Positions 1-7,972 of a stretch of DNA of 13,457 nucleotides are shown one piece after another. A program made the translations under genes and the position numbers. This DNA is from Clostridia bacterium (lineage in GTDB: Bacteria > Bacillota_A > Clostridia > Christensenellales > Aristaeellaceae). The number at the start of each line of letters is the position of its first letter. Within the stretch, counting starts at the first letter, position 1. The stretch lies in the NCBI GenBank assembly GCA_017432405.1, contig JAFRJF010000161.1, positions 1 through 13,457 of the forward strand. Reading direction: 5' to 3'. The notes under the pieces were generated by a model. It searched no databases and was not told the origin of the DNA. It saw only the letters and a list, made by a program, of their open reading frames with translations.

Positions 1-115
1 CTCCCAGCGGTCCCAGGCTCCGCAGGCACGTCTCACGCGCGCGGGGAGGTTGATTGCAGGTTGGGTTTCGGGGAAGATAGTAGATCGCACATCTCACGCG
101 CGCGGGGAGGATGAC
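1..115 (+). CRISPR. Probable trailing end of a type I-E-like CRISPR array (partial)
   Basis: Two 29-nt repeats at 26-54 and 87-115 match the pattern GCACRTCTCACGCGCGCGGGG followed by AGGWTGAY, with three differences (30/91, 50/111, 54/115). They enclose a 32-nt unique sequence at 55-86, so the period is 61. A 29-nt repeat with a 32-nt spacer is the classical spacing of type I-E arrays, and the GC-rich inverted core with an ATGA-like 3' end resembles that repeat class. Positions 1-25 would be part of another spacer. No third copy appears near 148, so the array would end here and extend leftwards out of the window. Divergence between the copies fits degenerate leader-distal repeats. No cas gene is visible. 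With only two copies, an ordinary short tandem repeat cannot be excluded. Confidence 0.55.
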
Positions 116-142
116 GTCTCTCTCTTATCGGCGCAAGATAGT

Positions 143-160
143 TCGCGCTGCGCAGCGCGA
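143..160. repeat. Perfect 18-bp palindrome before the orphan gene
   Basis: TCGCGCTGCGCAGCGCGA is a perfect palindrome between the CRISPR-like repeats and the first gene. Flanking AGT (140-142) and ACT (162-164) can extend the stem past a one-base bulge. No T-run follows, so it is not a standard terminator. It could be an operator or an RNA hairpin just ahead of the GGAGG at 165-169; its role is unknown. Confidence 0.5.
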
Positions 161-168
161 TACTGGAG

Positions 169-732
169 GTGTGGCTGCAGCAGGCGGCGGGCGGCATGGG
201 GTTCAGGGAGCGCCTGCGCGCCGCCCTGCGCAGGGAGGCCTTTTCGGCGGCGCTGTCGGACGAGGGCCGGGCGGCGGAATTCACCTGGCCCGGACCGGGC
301 ACGGAGCAGGATGACGGCCCCATCGCCACCCAGCTGGGCCAGGAGGCCATCCGCACCCAGCGCCTGGTGATGCTGCGCCACGGCTGCGCGCTGCCCCTGC
401 GCCAGGTGTGCCGGCTGACGGGCATGACCCAGGGCCAGGTCCGAACCGAGCTCAATCGCTTTGAAGCCCGCTGCCGCCGCCGACTGCCAGCCCAGGACCG
501 CGCCCGAACCGAGGCGCTGATCGCCCGCCAGGCCAAGCGGCTGCTCTCCCGGTCCAGCCCCGACGCGCCCCAGCCGGGCCAGATCTACCGCGCCTTCGAA
601 GCCGAGGCCGGCGTCATCCACTCCCGGGGACCCCGCGTGTGGCGCATCGCCGGCAGCCTGCTGCTGGCCCTGATGGCGCTCATGTGCGCCGGCGCGTTCT
701 GGCTGTTCGCCGTGCTGGTGCAGCCGGGGTAA
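169..732 (+). CDS. Unrecognised small protein with C-terminal membrane anchor
   Basis: I do not recognise this protein. If it starts at GTG 169 it has 187 residues. GGAGG at 165-169 abuts that codon, so the real start may be CTG 175 or ATG 196, and the N-terminus is uncertain. The body is charged and Arg/Ala-rich. Residues about 76-106 (LPLRQVCRLTGMTQGQVRTE and following) look like a helix-turn-helix, reminiscent of sigma region 4 or a small DNA-binding domain. One hydrophobic segment near the C-terminus (GSLLLALMALMCAGAFWLF) would place the bulk of the protein in the cytoplasm as a tail-anchored protein. The TAA stop at 730-732 runs directly into a palindromic hairpin. Antisense open frames overlap it, but the HTH-plus-anchor architecture favours this strand. 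Confidence 0.55.
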   Translation: MWLQQAAGGMGFRERLRAALRREAFSAALSDEGRAAEFTWPGPGTEQDDGPIATQLGQEAIRTQRLVMLRHGCALPLRQVCRLTGMTQGQVRTELNRFEARCRRRLPAQDRARTEALIARQAKRLLSRSSPDAPQPGQIYRAFEAEAGVIHSRGPRVWRIAGSLLLALMALMCAGAFWLFAVLVQPG

Positions 733-772
733 AATTCTGATTTATCGAGCTGAGCTCGATGAATCAGAATTT
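732..772. repeat. Hairpin palindrome R1 (AATTC/ATCGAGC type)
   Basis: Arms AAATTCTGATTTATCGAGC (732-750) and its near-perfect complement (754-772) flank the triloop TGA. There is one G-T wobble position in 19. It begins inside the TAA stop of the preceding gene and belongs to the family also seen at 3178, 7788, 7982, 8867, 11677 and 11889. No T-run follows, so it is not an obvious intrinsic terminator. Confidence 0.9.
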
Positions 773-797
773 ATGTCAGAAATTAACCCTATCCTTC

Positions 798-826
798 TTC
801 TGAACCCCCACGAAAGCTGATATAAT
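798..826 (+). promoter_or_regulatory. Candidate guaB promoter
   Basis: A perfect -10 hexamer TATAAT at 821-826 lies 17 bp downstream of a weak -35 match, TTCTGA (798-803). The region is AT-rich compared with its surroundings and sits about 60 bp ahead of the guaB start, so guaB probably has its own promoter independent of the upstream gene. Confidence 0.6.
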
Positions 827-838
827 ATTGAACAATAA

Positions 839-2341
<1,503 letters not shown>

Positions 2342-2351
2342 TTCTCATATA

Positions 2352-2396
2352 AACGACAATGGGACGCCGATCGGTGTCCCGTTGTCGTTCACTTTT
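2352..2396. terminator. Strong terminator hairpin between convergent guaB and the rRNA methyltransferase gene
   Basis: AACGACAATGGGACGCCGAT pairs with the complementary half ending at 2389, giving a nearly continuous stem with two G-U pairs. CACTTTTCC follows on the plus strand. On the minus strand the same stem is followed by TTTATATG. It lies 10 nt after the guaB stop and overlaps the stop codon of the opposing gene, so it probably terminates both transcripts. Confidence 0.85.
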
Positions 2397-3156
2397 CCCG
2401 CATCAGCTCATACATCATGATCCCCGCGGCCACGGCGGCGTTCAGGGACTCCGCCCCGCCCCGCATGGGCAGCTTAACGAGCATGTCCGCGGCGGCGCGG
2501 GTGGCGTCCGAGATGCCGTGGGCCTCGCTGCCGATGACGAGAACGAATTTTGCGCCGGAATCGGGATGGCTGTAAAAGTCTTCTCCGTGAAGGTCGGAGG
2601 CGATCACACTCCAGCCCTTTTCGCGCAGCTCGGTCAATGCGGCGGGCAGGTCGCCGGTCTGCATAAAGGGCAGCCGGAAGCCCGAGCCCATGGCCGAGCG
2701 CTGCACCTTCGGGGAGAGCGGGTCGGCGCAGCCCGCGCCCAGCAGCAGCCCCTGGAAGCCCGCGGCGTCGGCGGTGCGCCAGATCGTGCCCAAGTTGCCA
2801 GGGTCCTGCACGCCGTCCAGCGCCACGACGCGATGGGGGGCCTTTTCCAGCGGCAGCGGCCGGGGCAGGTCGAAGGAGGCGCAAATCCCCTGGGGCGTGC
2901 GGGTGTCGGTCACCGATTCCAGCAGGCTCCGGGGCACGATGAAGGCGTTGGCCCCCGCCGCCTCCAATTTCCCGGCCAGCGGGGCCAGGCTCTCCTCCGC
3001 CAGCACGTCGTGGATGACCAGAGCGCACTTCATCGCCTCCCGGAGCATAACCTCGCCCTCGACGAGGAAGCGCCCGGAGGCTTCGCGCCCCTTGCGGTCG
3101 CGCAGGGCGCGCAGGTCCTTGACGATCGGGTTTTTAGCGCTGGTGATGCGATCCAT
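2389..3156 (-). CDS. SpoU/TrmH (SPOUT) family RNA 2'-O-methyltransferase
   Basis: The 255-residue product is a trefoil-knot SAM-dependent methyltransferase of the RlmB/TsnR/MRM3 group, expected to methylate ribose 2'-OH in rRNA or tRNA. The N-terminal part (about residues 1-100) resembles the substrate-binding domain (RFLVEGEVMLREAM). SPOUT motif 1 is VQDPGNLGTIWRTADAAGF (116-134) with Asn121 and Arg127; motif 2 is LVIGSEAHGIS (206-216); motif 3 is VKLPMRGGAESLNAAVAAGI (227-246). I chose ATG 3156 because AAGGAGG (3162-3168) precedes it and MDRITSAKNPIVK matches the family's usual N-terminus. The frame stays open upstream only because it reads through hairpin R2. It is the last gene of the minus-strand block, after comF. 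The exact RNA target cannot be told from sequence. Confidence 0.92.
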   Translation of the reverse strand: MDRITSAKNPIVKDLRALRDRKGREASGRFLVEGEVMLREAMKCALVIHDVLAEESLAPLAGKLEAAGANAFIVPRSLLESVTDTRTPQGICASFDLPRPLPLEKAPHRVVALDGVQDPGNLGTIWRTADAAGFQGLLLGAGCADPLSPKVQRSAMGSGFRLPFMQTGDLPAALTELREKGWSVIASDLHGEDFYSHPDSGAKFVLVIGSEAHGISDATRAAADMLVKLPMRGGAESLNAAVAAGIMMYELMREK

Positions 3157-3177
3157 GACGGCCTCCTTGTTGGGGAT

Positions 3178-3214
3178 AAATACTGATTTGTCGCAGCGCG
3201 ACAAATCAGTATTT
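3178..3214. repeat. Hairpin palindrome R2 (TAC/GTCGC type), solo
   Basis: Perfect 17-nt arms AAATACTGATTTGTCGC (3178-3194) and complement (3198-3214) surround the triloop AGC. On the minus strand it supplies the last two codons and TGA stop of comF, and it ends about 9 nt before the Shine-Dalgarno of the methyltransferase gene. It fills the comF/methyltransferase gap almost entirely. Confidence 0.95.
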
Positions 3215-3880
3215 GCGCGCCAGACAGAAGCACACCAGCAGCACCGCGCTGGCCCCGCCCGCAAGCAGCGCCTCGGCGCAGGCGTTGGCGGTGGCGCCGG
3301 TGGTGCAGACGTCGTCCACCAGCAGGACGCGCTTTCCCTTCACGTCGCAAGCGACGGCAAAGGCCCCGTCCAGGTTGTGCAGGCGCTCGGCGGCGTCGAG
3401 CCGGGCCTGCTGGCGGGTGTTGCGGGTGCGGACGAGGGCCTCCGCCAGGGGCAGGCCCAGGCCCCCGGCCATCTCCCGGGCCAGCAGCAACGCCTGGTTG
3501 ACGCCCCGCTTACGGGTGCGGCGGATGTGCATCGGCACCGGCACAACGCAGTCGATCTGCGCCGGCTGGAGCCCATCGAAGGCACGGAGCATCTGCCGGC
3601 CCATCGGCTCGGCCAGGCGGCTGACGCCCCGGTACTTCAGGTTGCGCACCAGCCCGCCCGCAGGACCTCCGTAGAGGTAGGCGTAGGCCGCGCCGTCGAT
3701 CAGCCCGCCCTCGGGTGGCGGCGCGGCCCCCACCCAGCGGTTCGACAGCGCCTGCCGGCAGTCCTCGCACAGCCAGTCCCGCTCAAAGCCGGCCCTGGTG
3801 CCGCAGCCCATGCACTCGGCCCGTATGGGATAGATCAGCTCCAGCAGCGCCCGCGCGCCGCGCTTCAATCCTTCGCTCAT
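3206..3880 (-). CDS. comF: ComF family phosphoribosyltransferase-like protein
   Basis: The 224-residue protein has the ComF layout: an N-terminal zinc-ribbon (Cys23, Cys26, Cys38, Cys41), a middle segment with VVPVPMHIRRTRKRGVNQA (112-130), and a C-terminal PRPP-binding loop VLLVDDVCTTGAT (185-197). ComF homologues are needed for DNA transfer in transformation, where they work with the ComFA helicase, but many non-competent Firmicutes carry them; the role here is uncertain. The ATG overlaps the recD2 stop in a TCAT (ATGA) junction at 3877-3880, so the two are translationally coupled. The final Lys-Tyr and the TGA stop come from the palindromic repeat R2, which suggests the repeat landed at or replaced the original gene end. 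Confidence 0.93.
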   Translation of the reverse strand: MSEGLKRGARALLELIYPIRAECMGCGTRAGFERDWLCEDCRQALSNRWVGAAPPPEGGLIDGAAYAYLYGGPAGGLVRNLKYRGVSRLAEPMGRQMLRAFDGLQPAQIDCVVPVPMHIRRTRKRGVNQALLLAREMAGGLGLPLAEALVRTRNTRQQARLDAAERLHNLDGAFAVACDVKGKRVLLVDDVCTTGATANACAEALLAGGASAVLLVCFCLARKY

Positions 3881-6072
3881 GCCCCGTTCCTCAGCCGCAG
3901 GTCCAGCGCGCTGAAGCGGCGGGTGATGTGGTTGTTGTCCACCATCTGCTGCACGCAGCCCTCCCTGCCCACGATCACCACCAGCCGCTTGGCCCGGGTG
4001 ACCGCCGTGTACAGCAGGTTGCGGGTCATCAGCATCGGCGGCCCGCTGACCAGGGGCAGCACCACGGCGTCAAACTCGCTGCCCTGGCTCTTGTGCACCG
4101 ACATGCAGTAGGCCAGCTCCAGCTCGTCCAGCAGCGATTCGTCGTAGTCGGCCACCCGCCCGTCGTCGAAGGCCACGGTCAGCGCCTTCGCCCGGCGGTC
4201 CACCGCCTGGATGTAGCCGATGTCGCCGTTGAACACGCCATCGCCCGCTTCGCCGTCCCGGAGCCAGGCCAGATCGTAGTTGTTGCGCACCTGCATCACC
4301 TTGTCGCCGGGGCGGAAGGTCATGCCGCCGTGAACGAGCTCCGGCGTGTCGGGCCTGGCGGGGTTCAGCGCCTGCTGCAGCAGGGCGTTCAGCGCGTACA
4401 CGCCCACGTCGCCCTTCTTCATCGGGGCCATCACCTGGATGTCCCGCAGGCTGTCCAGACCCATGTACTTCGGAAGGCGCACCCTGGTCAGCGCCACCAC
4501 CGAATCCGCCGCCTCGGCGGGGGTCTGCTTCCGCTCGAGGAAGAAGTCGGTATCCCGGTTGCGGATCTCCGGGTACTCGCCCCGGTTGATCCGGTGGGCG
4601 TTGACGATGATCTGGCTCTGGCCGGCCTGGCGGAAGATCTCGGTCAGCCTGGCCACCCGCACCGCGCCGGAGTCGATCAGGTCCCGCAGCACGTTGCCCG
4701 CGCCCACGCTGGGCAGCTGGTCCACGTCCCCCACCAACACAAGCCGCGTGCCGGGGCGCAGCGCCCTGAGCAGCGAGCGCATCAGGAAGATGTCCACCAT
4801 AGACATCTCGTCCGCGATCACCACGTCGGCGTCCAGCGGGTTGTCCTCGTCCCGCTGAAAGCCCTGGGACTCGCCGCTGTACTCCAGCATCCTGTGGATC
4901 GTGCGGGCGGCGCAGCCGGTAGCCTCGCTCATGCGCTTGGCGGCGCGGCCCGTAGGGGCGCACAGCTCCACCTTGCCCCAGCGGCGCATCAGCCGGATGA
5001 TCACGTTGATCGAGGTGGTCTTGCCGGTGCCGGGGCCGCCGGTAATGACGCACACGCCCTCCAGCAGGGCGTCCATCGCCGCCTGGCGCTGTTCGTCGGA
5101 CAGGCTGACGCCCAGCGCCTCCTCCTGGGCCTCGATCTGGCTGAGGGCCTGCCTCTGGCTCATATTGGCCCGGTGGATGGTCTTTTGCAGCCGAAGCAGC
5201 AGCCGCGCGGTCTCGCTCTCGGCCTTGTGGCAGCGGGGCAGGTAGACGGCCTCGTCCTCGCCCACGGCCTCGGCCACCAGCTCGCCGTCCAGCACCAGGC
5301 CCTTCACCACCGCCTCCACCGTCGCCGCCTCCGCGCTGAGGATCCGGGCCGCGGCGCTCACCAGCGAGGCCCGGGGCAGGTAGACGTGCCCGACGCTGTT
5401 GGCCGCCTCGGAAAGCACGTATTTCACGCCGCTGCGCAGCCGAAAAGCGGATTCCCGGCCGAAGCCCAGGCTCATGGCGATCTCGTCGGCGGTGTGAAAG
5501 CCCACGCCGTCGATCTCGTCCACCAGCCGGTAGGGGTTGGCGCGCAGCACGCTCTCGGTCATGTCGCCGTAGACCTTGTAGACCTTCATCGAAAGGCCCG
5601 CGGTCAGGCCATAGTTCTGCAGGAAGATCAGCGTGTTGCGCATGCCGTTCTGGGCCGCGAAGGACTCCGCGATCATCGCCGCCCGCTTGGGGCCGATGCC
5701 GTCCACCTCGGTCAGCCGCTGGGGTTCGCTCTCCAGCACGTCCAGCGCCCGCGCGCCGAAGTGGTCGACGATCAGCTTCGCCGTGGCGGGGCCCACGCCC
5801 TTGATCAGCCCGGATGCGAGGAAGCGCTCCACGCCGGACTTGGTCTCGGGCCGCGTGGCCTCGTAGGAGGCGACCTTGATCTGCTTGCCGTACTCCCTGT
5901 GCTCGGTCAGGTCCCCGTCGAATATGGCGTGCTCGCCGGTGGACAGGAAGGGCATGATGCCCACGGCGGATATGCGGCGGCGGTCCCCGTCCAGCTTGAT
6001 GGAGGCCACCGTCCAGCCGTTCTGGTCGTTGCGGTAGACGATGTCCTCCACCGTGCCCTCAAACTTCGACAT
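3877..6072 (-). CDS. recD2: ATP-dependent RecD2-like DNA helicase
   Basis: This 731-residue protein is an SF1B 5'-3' DNA helicase of the RecD2/YrrC type, involved in repair and replication-fork processing without RecBC. It begins with an OB-like N-terminal domain (residues 1-70). Helix-hairpin-helix motifs follow at about 90-200 (IKGVGPATAKLI, VDGIGPKRAAMI, IDGVGFHTADEI). Walker A is GGPGTGKTT (345-353); APTGRAAKRM follows; Walker B/motif II is ADEMSMVD (420-427); motif III is VGDVDQLPSVG. The C-terminal region carries SVHKSQGSEFDAVVLPL and LLYTAVTRAKRLVVIVG (motifs V and VI). Length is typical. The start lies 9 nt after the coaX stop, with GAGGAG overlapping the coaX end, so it is in one operon with coaX and comF. 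Confidence 0.96.
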   Translation of the reverse strand: MSKFEGTVEDIVYRNDQNGWTVASIKLDGDRRRISAVGIMPFLSTGEHAIFDGDLTEHREYGKQIKVASYEATRPETKSGVERFLASGLIKGVGPATAKLIVDHFGARALDVLESEPQRLTEVDGIGPKRAAMIAESFAAQNGMRNTLIFLQNYGLTAGLSMKVYKVYGDMTESVLRANPYRLVDEIDGVGFHTADEIAMSLGFGRESAFRLRSGVKYVLSEAANSVGHVYLPRASLVSAAARILSAEAATVEAVVKGLVLDGELVAEAVGEDEAVYLPRCHKAESETARLLLRLQKTIHRANMSQRQALSQIEAQEEALGVSLSDEQRQAAMDALLEGVCVITGGPGTGKTTSINVIIRLMRRWGKVELCAPTGRAAKRMSEATGCAARTIHRMLEYSGESQGFQRDEDNPLDADVVIADEMSMVDIFLMRSLLRALRPGTRLVLVGDVDQLPSVGAGNVLRDLIDSGAVRVARLTEIFRQAGQSQIIVNAHRINRGEYPEIRNRDTDFFLERKQTPAEAADSVVALTRVRLPKYMGLDSLRDIQVMAPMKKGDVGVYALNALLQQALNPARPDTPELVHGGMTFRPGDKVMQVRNNYDLAWLRDGEAGDGVFNGDIGYIQAVDRRAKALTVAFDDGRVADYDESLLDELELAYCMSVHKSQGSEFDAVVLPLVSGPPMLMTRNLLYTAVTRAKRLVVIVGREGCVQQMVDNNHITRRFSALDLRLRNGA

Positions 6073-6081
6073 GGCCGCTCC

Positions 6082-6858
6082 TCACGCCTTCCCGGCGTTC
6101 TTCTCGTAGATGATCCGAAGGCCCTTCAGCGTAAGCAATCCGTCCATCACGTCGATGACGCTGCTCTCCCCGGCCACCAGCACGGCCAGGCCGCCGGTGG
6201 CGATCACCTTGATGCCCTCCACGCCCATCTCCCGCTTCATGCGGTTCACCAGGTACTTGATCTGGCCGATGTAGCCGTAGACGATGCCCGCCTGCATGTT
6301 AGTCACGGTGTTGCGGCCGATGACGTTCTCCGGCTTCACCAGCTCGAACCGGGGCAGCTTGGCGGTGCGCTCGGTCAGGGCGTCGGCGGCCAGCTTCAGG
6401 CCGGGGCAGATCGCGCCGCCCAGGAACTCGCCCTTCGCGGAGATCGCGCCGAAGGAGGTGGCGGTGCCGAAGTCGATGGTGATGCAGGGCCCGCCGTACA
6501 ACTCGTAGGCCCCCACCGCGTTGGCGATGCGATCGCTGCCCAGCTCCCGGGGATTTTCATACTTGATGTTGATGCCGGTCTTGACGCCGGGCTCGATCTT
6601 CATCGGCTCCATGCCGAAGTAGCTGCGGCACATGTGCTCGATGGTGAAGTTGATCTGGGGTACCACCGAGGACATCATGATGCCCTCCACCTCGCCCCGG
6701 TCGATGCCGTAGTGGTTCAGCAGGTTCATCATCGCCATGCCGTACTCGTCCGAGGTGCGGTTGCGGTTGGTGGACAGCCGCCAGTACTGCTTCATCTCCA
6801 TGCCGTCGAACAGGGCCGTCTTCATGTTGGTGTTGCCGATGTCCAGCGTCAGTATCAT
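6082..6858 (-). CDS. coaX: Type III pantothenate kinase
   Basis: The 258-residue cytoplasmic enzyme phosphorylates pantothenate in the first step of CoA synthesis. It is the ASKHA-fold, acetyl-CoA-insensitive type III form, which usually needs a monovalent cation. Visible motifs are the N-terminal phosphate loop DIGNTNMKTALFDG (6-19), ENPRELGSDRIANAVGAY (101-118) with the catalytic Asp109, IDFGTATSFGAI (128-139), and GGAICPGLKLAADAL (147-161). GGAGGG precedes ATG 6858. Upstream on the same strand is an ECF S component, separated by a complex terminator hairpin. Downstream, recD2 follows after 9 nt. Start, length and motifs are all canonical. Confidence 0.97.
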   Translation of the reverse strand: MILTLDIGNTNMKTALFDGMEMKQYWRLSTNRNRTSDEYGMAMMNLLNHYGIDRGEVEGIMMSSVVPQINFTIEHMCRSYFGMEPMKIEPGVKTGINIKYENPRELGSDRIANAVGAYELYGGPCITIDFGTATSFGAISAKGEFLGGAICPGLKLAADALTERTAKLPRFELVKPENVIGRNTVTNMQAGIVYGYIGQIKYLVNRMKREMGVEGIKVIATGGLAVLVAGESSVIDVMDGLLTLKGLRIIYEKNAGKA

Positions 6859-6884
6859 GGGCTTCCCTCCTATTCGTTCACATT

Positions 6885-7003
6885 GAAAAAAGAGGCTGCC
6901 TCAAAACGGCTCGGCTGTAGCGGCGGCAATTCGCCGCCACGTGGCGACTGACAGTCGCCGCTACGCCGCATTCGAAAGCAACACGTTTTGAGACAGCCCT
7001 CTT
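6885..7003 (-). terminator. Terminator of the ECF gene with a two-armed repeat nested in its loop
   Basis: On the minus strand, AAGAGGGCTGTCTCAAAACG (7003-6984) pairs with CGTTTTGAGGCAGCCTCT (6908-6891), and TTTTTTC follows, a classical intrinsic terminator for the ECF gene. Its loop is unusually large. It holds a second palindromic unit: GTAGCGGCG (6917-6925) pairs with CGCCGCTAC (6956-6964), enclosing two more hairpins, GGCGGC/GCCGCC (6922-6938) and GGCGACT/AGTCGCC (6943-6959). These inner pairings compete at their edges, so a cloverleaf-like or switching fold is possible. The inner unit looks like an inserted repeat. Confidence 0.75.
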
Positions 7004-7007
7004 CATA

Positions 7008-7607
7008 TTATTTCCGTCTGAAGAACCCGGCCTTTTCCAGGGCCGAGCCCACCGCGCCGGTCAGCACCGTGGAGACCAGCATCTCCACCAGGCCGTTGAC
7101 GCCCACGGCGGCCACGATGTAGGCCAGCATGCCCCGGCCCGCCATGGAGGTCTGCATGTATTCGGTGTTGCCGAACAGCCAGACCAGCGAGGTCATGAAC
7201 AGCAGCGTGTTCAGAAACGCCGCGAAAAAGCCGGTGATCGCGCAGGCCGCATAGACGTTGGTCCTGGGCCGGAGCAGCCGGTAGATATACCCCAGCAGCA
7301 GGCCGTCGATCAGCCGTGGGAAGAACCGCTGCACGAAGGCCAGGAAGGGGTTGATGCCCGCCAGCGCCGCGCCCATGCCGGAAAAGCCGCAGATGCCGAA
7401 GCACTGCAAAAAGCTGATCAGGCCAAAGGCTCCGCCGACGATTGCCCCGCCCACGGGGCCGAGCACGATGGCCGCGATGGCCACGGGAATCATGTTGAAG
7501 GTGATGGACAGTCCGGCAGGCTGCGGGATATTCACATAGCCCAGCACGATCAGCACCGCCACCAGCAGCGCCAGCAGCACAAAGTCACGGGTAGACAGCT
7601 TCTTCAT
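7008..7607 (-). CDS. ECF transporter substrate-binding S component (vitamin uptake)
   Basis: The 199-residue integral membrane protein has about six hydrophobic segments, starting with LLALLVAVLIVLGYVNIP. It carries the S-component-like phrase SITFNMIPVAIAAIVLGPVG followed by GGAIVGGAFGLISFL, as in the PF12822-type family. S components bind a vitamin and pair with the shared EcfT/EcfA/EcfA' module, usually encoded elsewhere. The neighbouring coaX suggests pantothenate (PanT-like) as substrate, but that is inference; folate, queuosine precursor or another vitamin would be equally compatible with the sequence. ATG 7607 is chosen because GGAGG (7616-7620) sits 8 nt upstream and MKKLSTRDFVLLAL is a typical N-terminus. 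The longer frame to 7697 reads through the structured leader. Confidence 0.88.
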   Translation of the reverse strand: MKKLSTRDFVLLALLVAVLIVLGYVNIPQPAGLSITFNMIPVAIAAIVLGPVGGAIVGGAFGLISFLQCFGICGFSGMGAALAGINPFLAFVQRFFPRLIDGLLLGYIYRLLRPRTNVYAACAITGFFAAFLNTLLFMTSLVWLFGNTEYMQTSMAGRGMLAYIVAAVGVNGLVEMLVSTVLTGAVGSALEKAGFFRRK

Positions 7608-7718
7608 CTTACATTCCTCCGTTCGAGTTCGCTTAGGATACCCTACAGAATTGATTAACCAGGTCACCGTGTCCGGCTCCCAATGGGATGCCGGCAAGGG
7701 GCGACCGGAAACATTATA
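7608..7718 (-). promoter_or_regulatory. Promoter and structured 5' leader of the ECF gene (riboswitch candidate)
   Basis: On the minus strand an extended -10 element TGATATAAT covers 7721-7713. I see no good -35. The roughly 100-nt leader forms an outer stem, GGTCGCC (7706-7700) with GGTGACC (7668-7662), around a strong inner hairpin CCGGC/TCCC with GGGA/GCCGG (7694-7673). A possible small hairpin TAGG/CCTA (7644-7633) precedes the GGAGG at 7620-7616. Vitamin ECF genes are often riboswitch-controlled. I do not recognise the TPP, FMN, cobalamin, THF or preQ1 consensus here, so the class is unknown. Confidence 0.5.
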
Positions 7719-7787
7719 TCATATTCGGGAATATTCACATGCTTTAATGTGTTAAAAAAGGAGAAGGTGTTTGGGATGGGGAGAGAT

Positions 7788-7824
7788 AAATACTGATTTG
7801 TCGCTGCGCGACAAATCAGTATTT
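7788..7824. repeat. Hairpin palindrome R3, 3' flank of composite element A
   Basis: Perfect 17-nt arms AAATACTGATTTGTCGC and complement enclose the triloop TGC (7805-7807). It has the same TAC outer and GTCGC inner type as R2, R4 and R5. Read with the minus-strand genes it is the downstream end of composite A. Confidence 0.95.
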
Positions 7825-7972
7825 GAGGGGTTAGGTTTTAGGTGGTGGTGCAAATCCCTACGGGATTTGTTTGATTAAAAGGGAACAGTGGAGGATTCAA
7901 CGCTTCTCGGACCCTTTATTCAAAAGAAATCCGCAAGGATTTCCACCTTCCCTAACACCTAAAACCTATAAC

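Noticed and set aside
3178..3214. The hairpin family as ordinary rho-independent terminators
   Set aside because: The stems are AT-rich at the base and end in ATTT or TATTTG without a U-run, and several sit directly before ribosome binding sites inside apparent operons. Contrast the true terminators at 2352-2396 and 6885-7003.
3157..3264. N-terminal extension of the RNA methyltransferase through hairpin R2
   Set aside because: The extra residues come from the comF end and the palindrome; a strong Shine-Dalgarno and the family-typical N-terminus fix the start at 3156. The same reasoning excludes upstream starts for ispE (to 8893), the ECF gene (to 7697) and DUF421 (from 10505).
3715..6951. 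A 1078-codon open frame on the plus strand across recD2 and coaX
   Set aside because: It is antisense to two clearly recognised genes, and its His/Val/Leu/Gly-rich translation has no domain pattern. Long antisense frames are expected opposite GC-rich genes.
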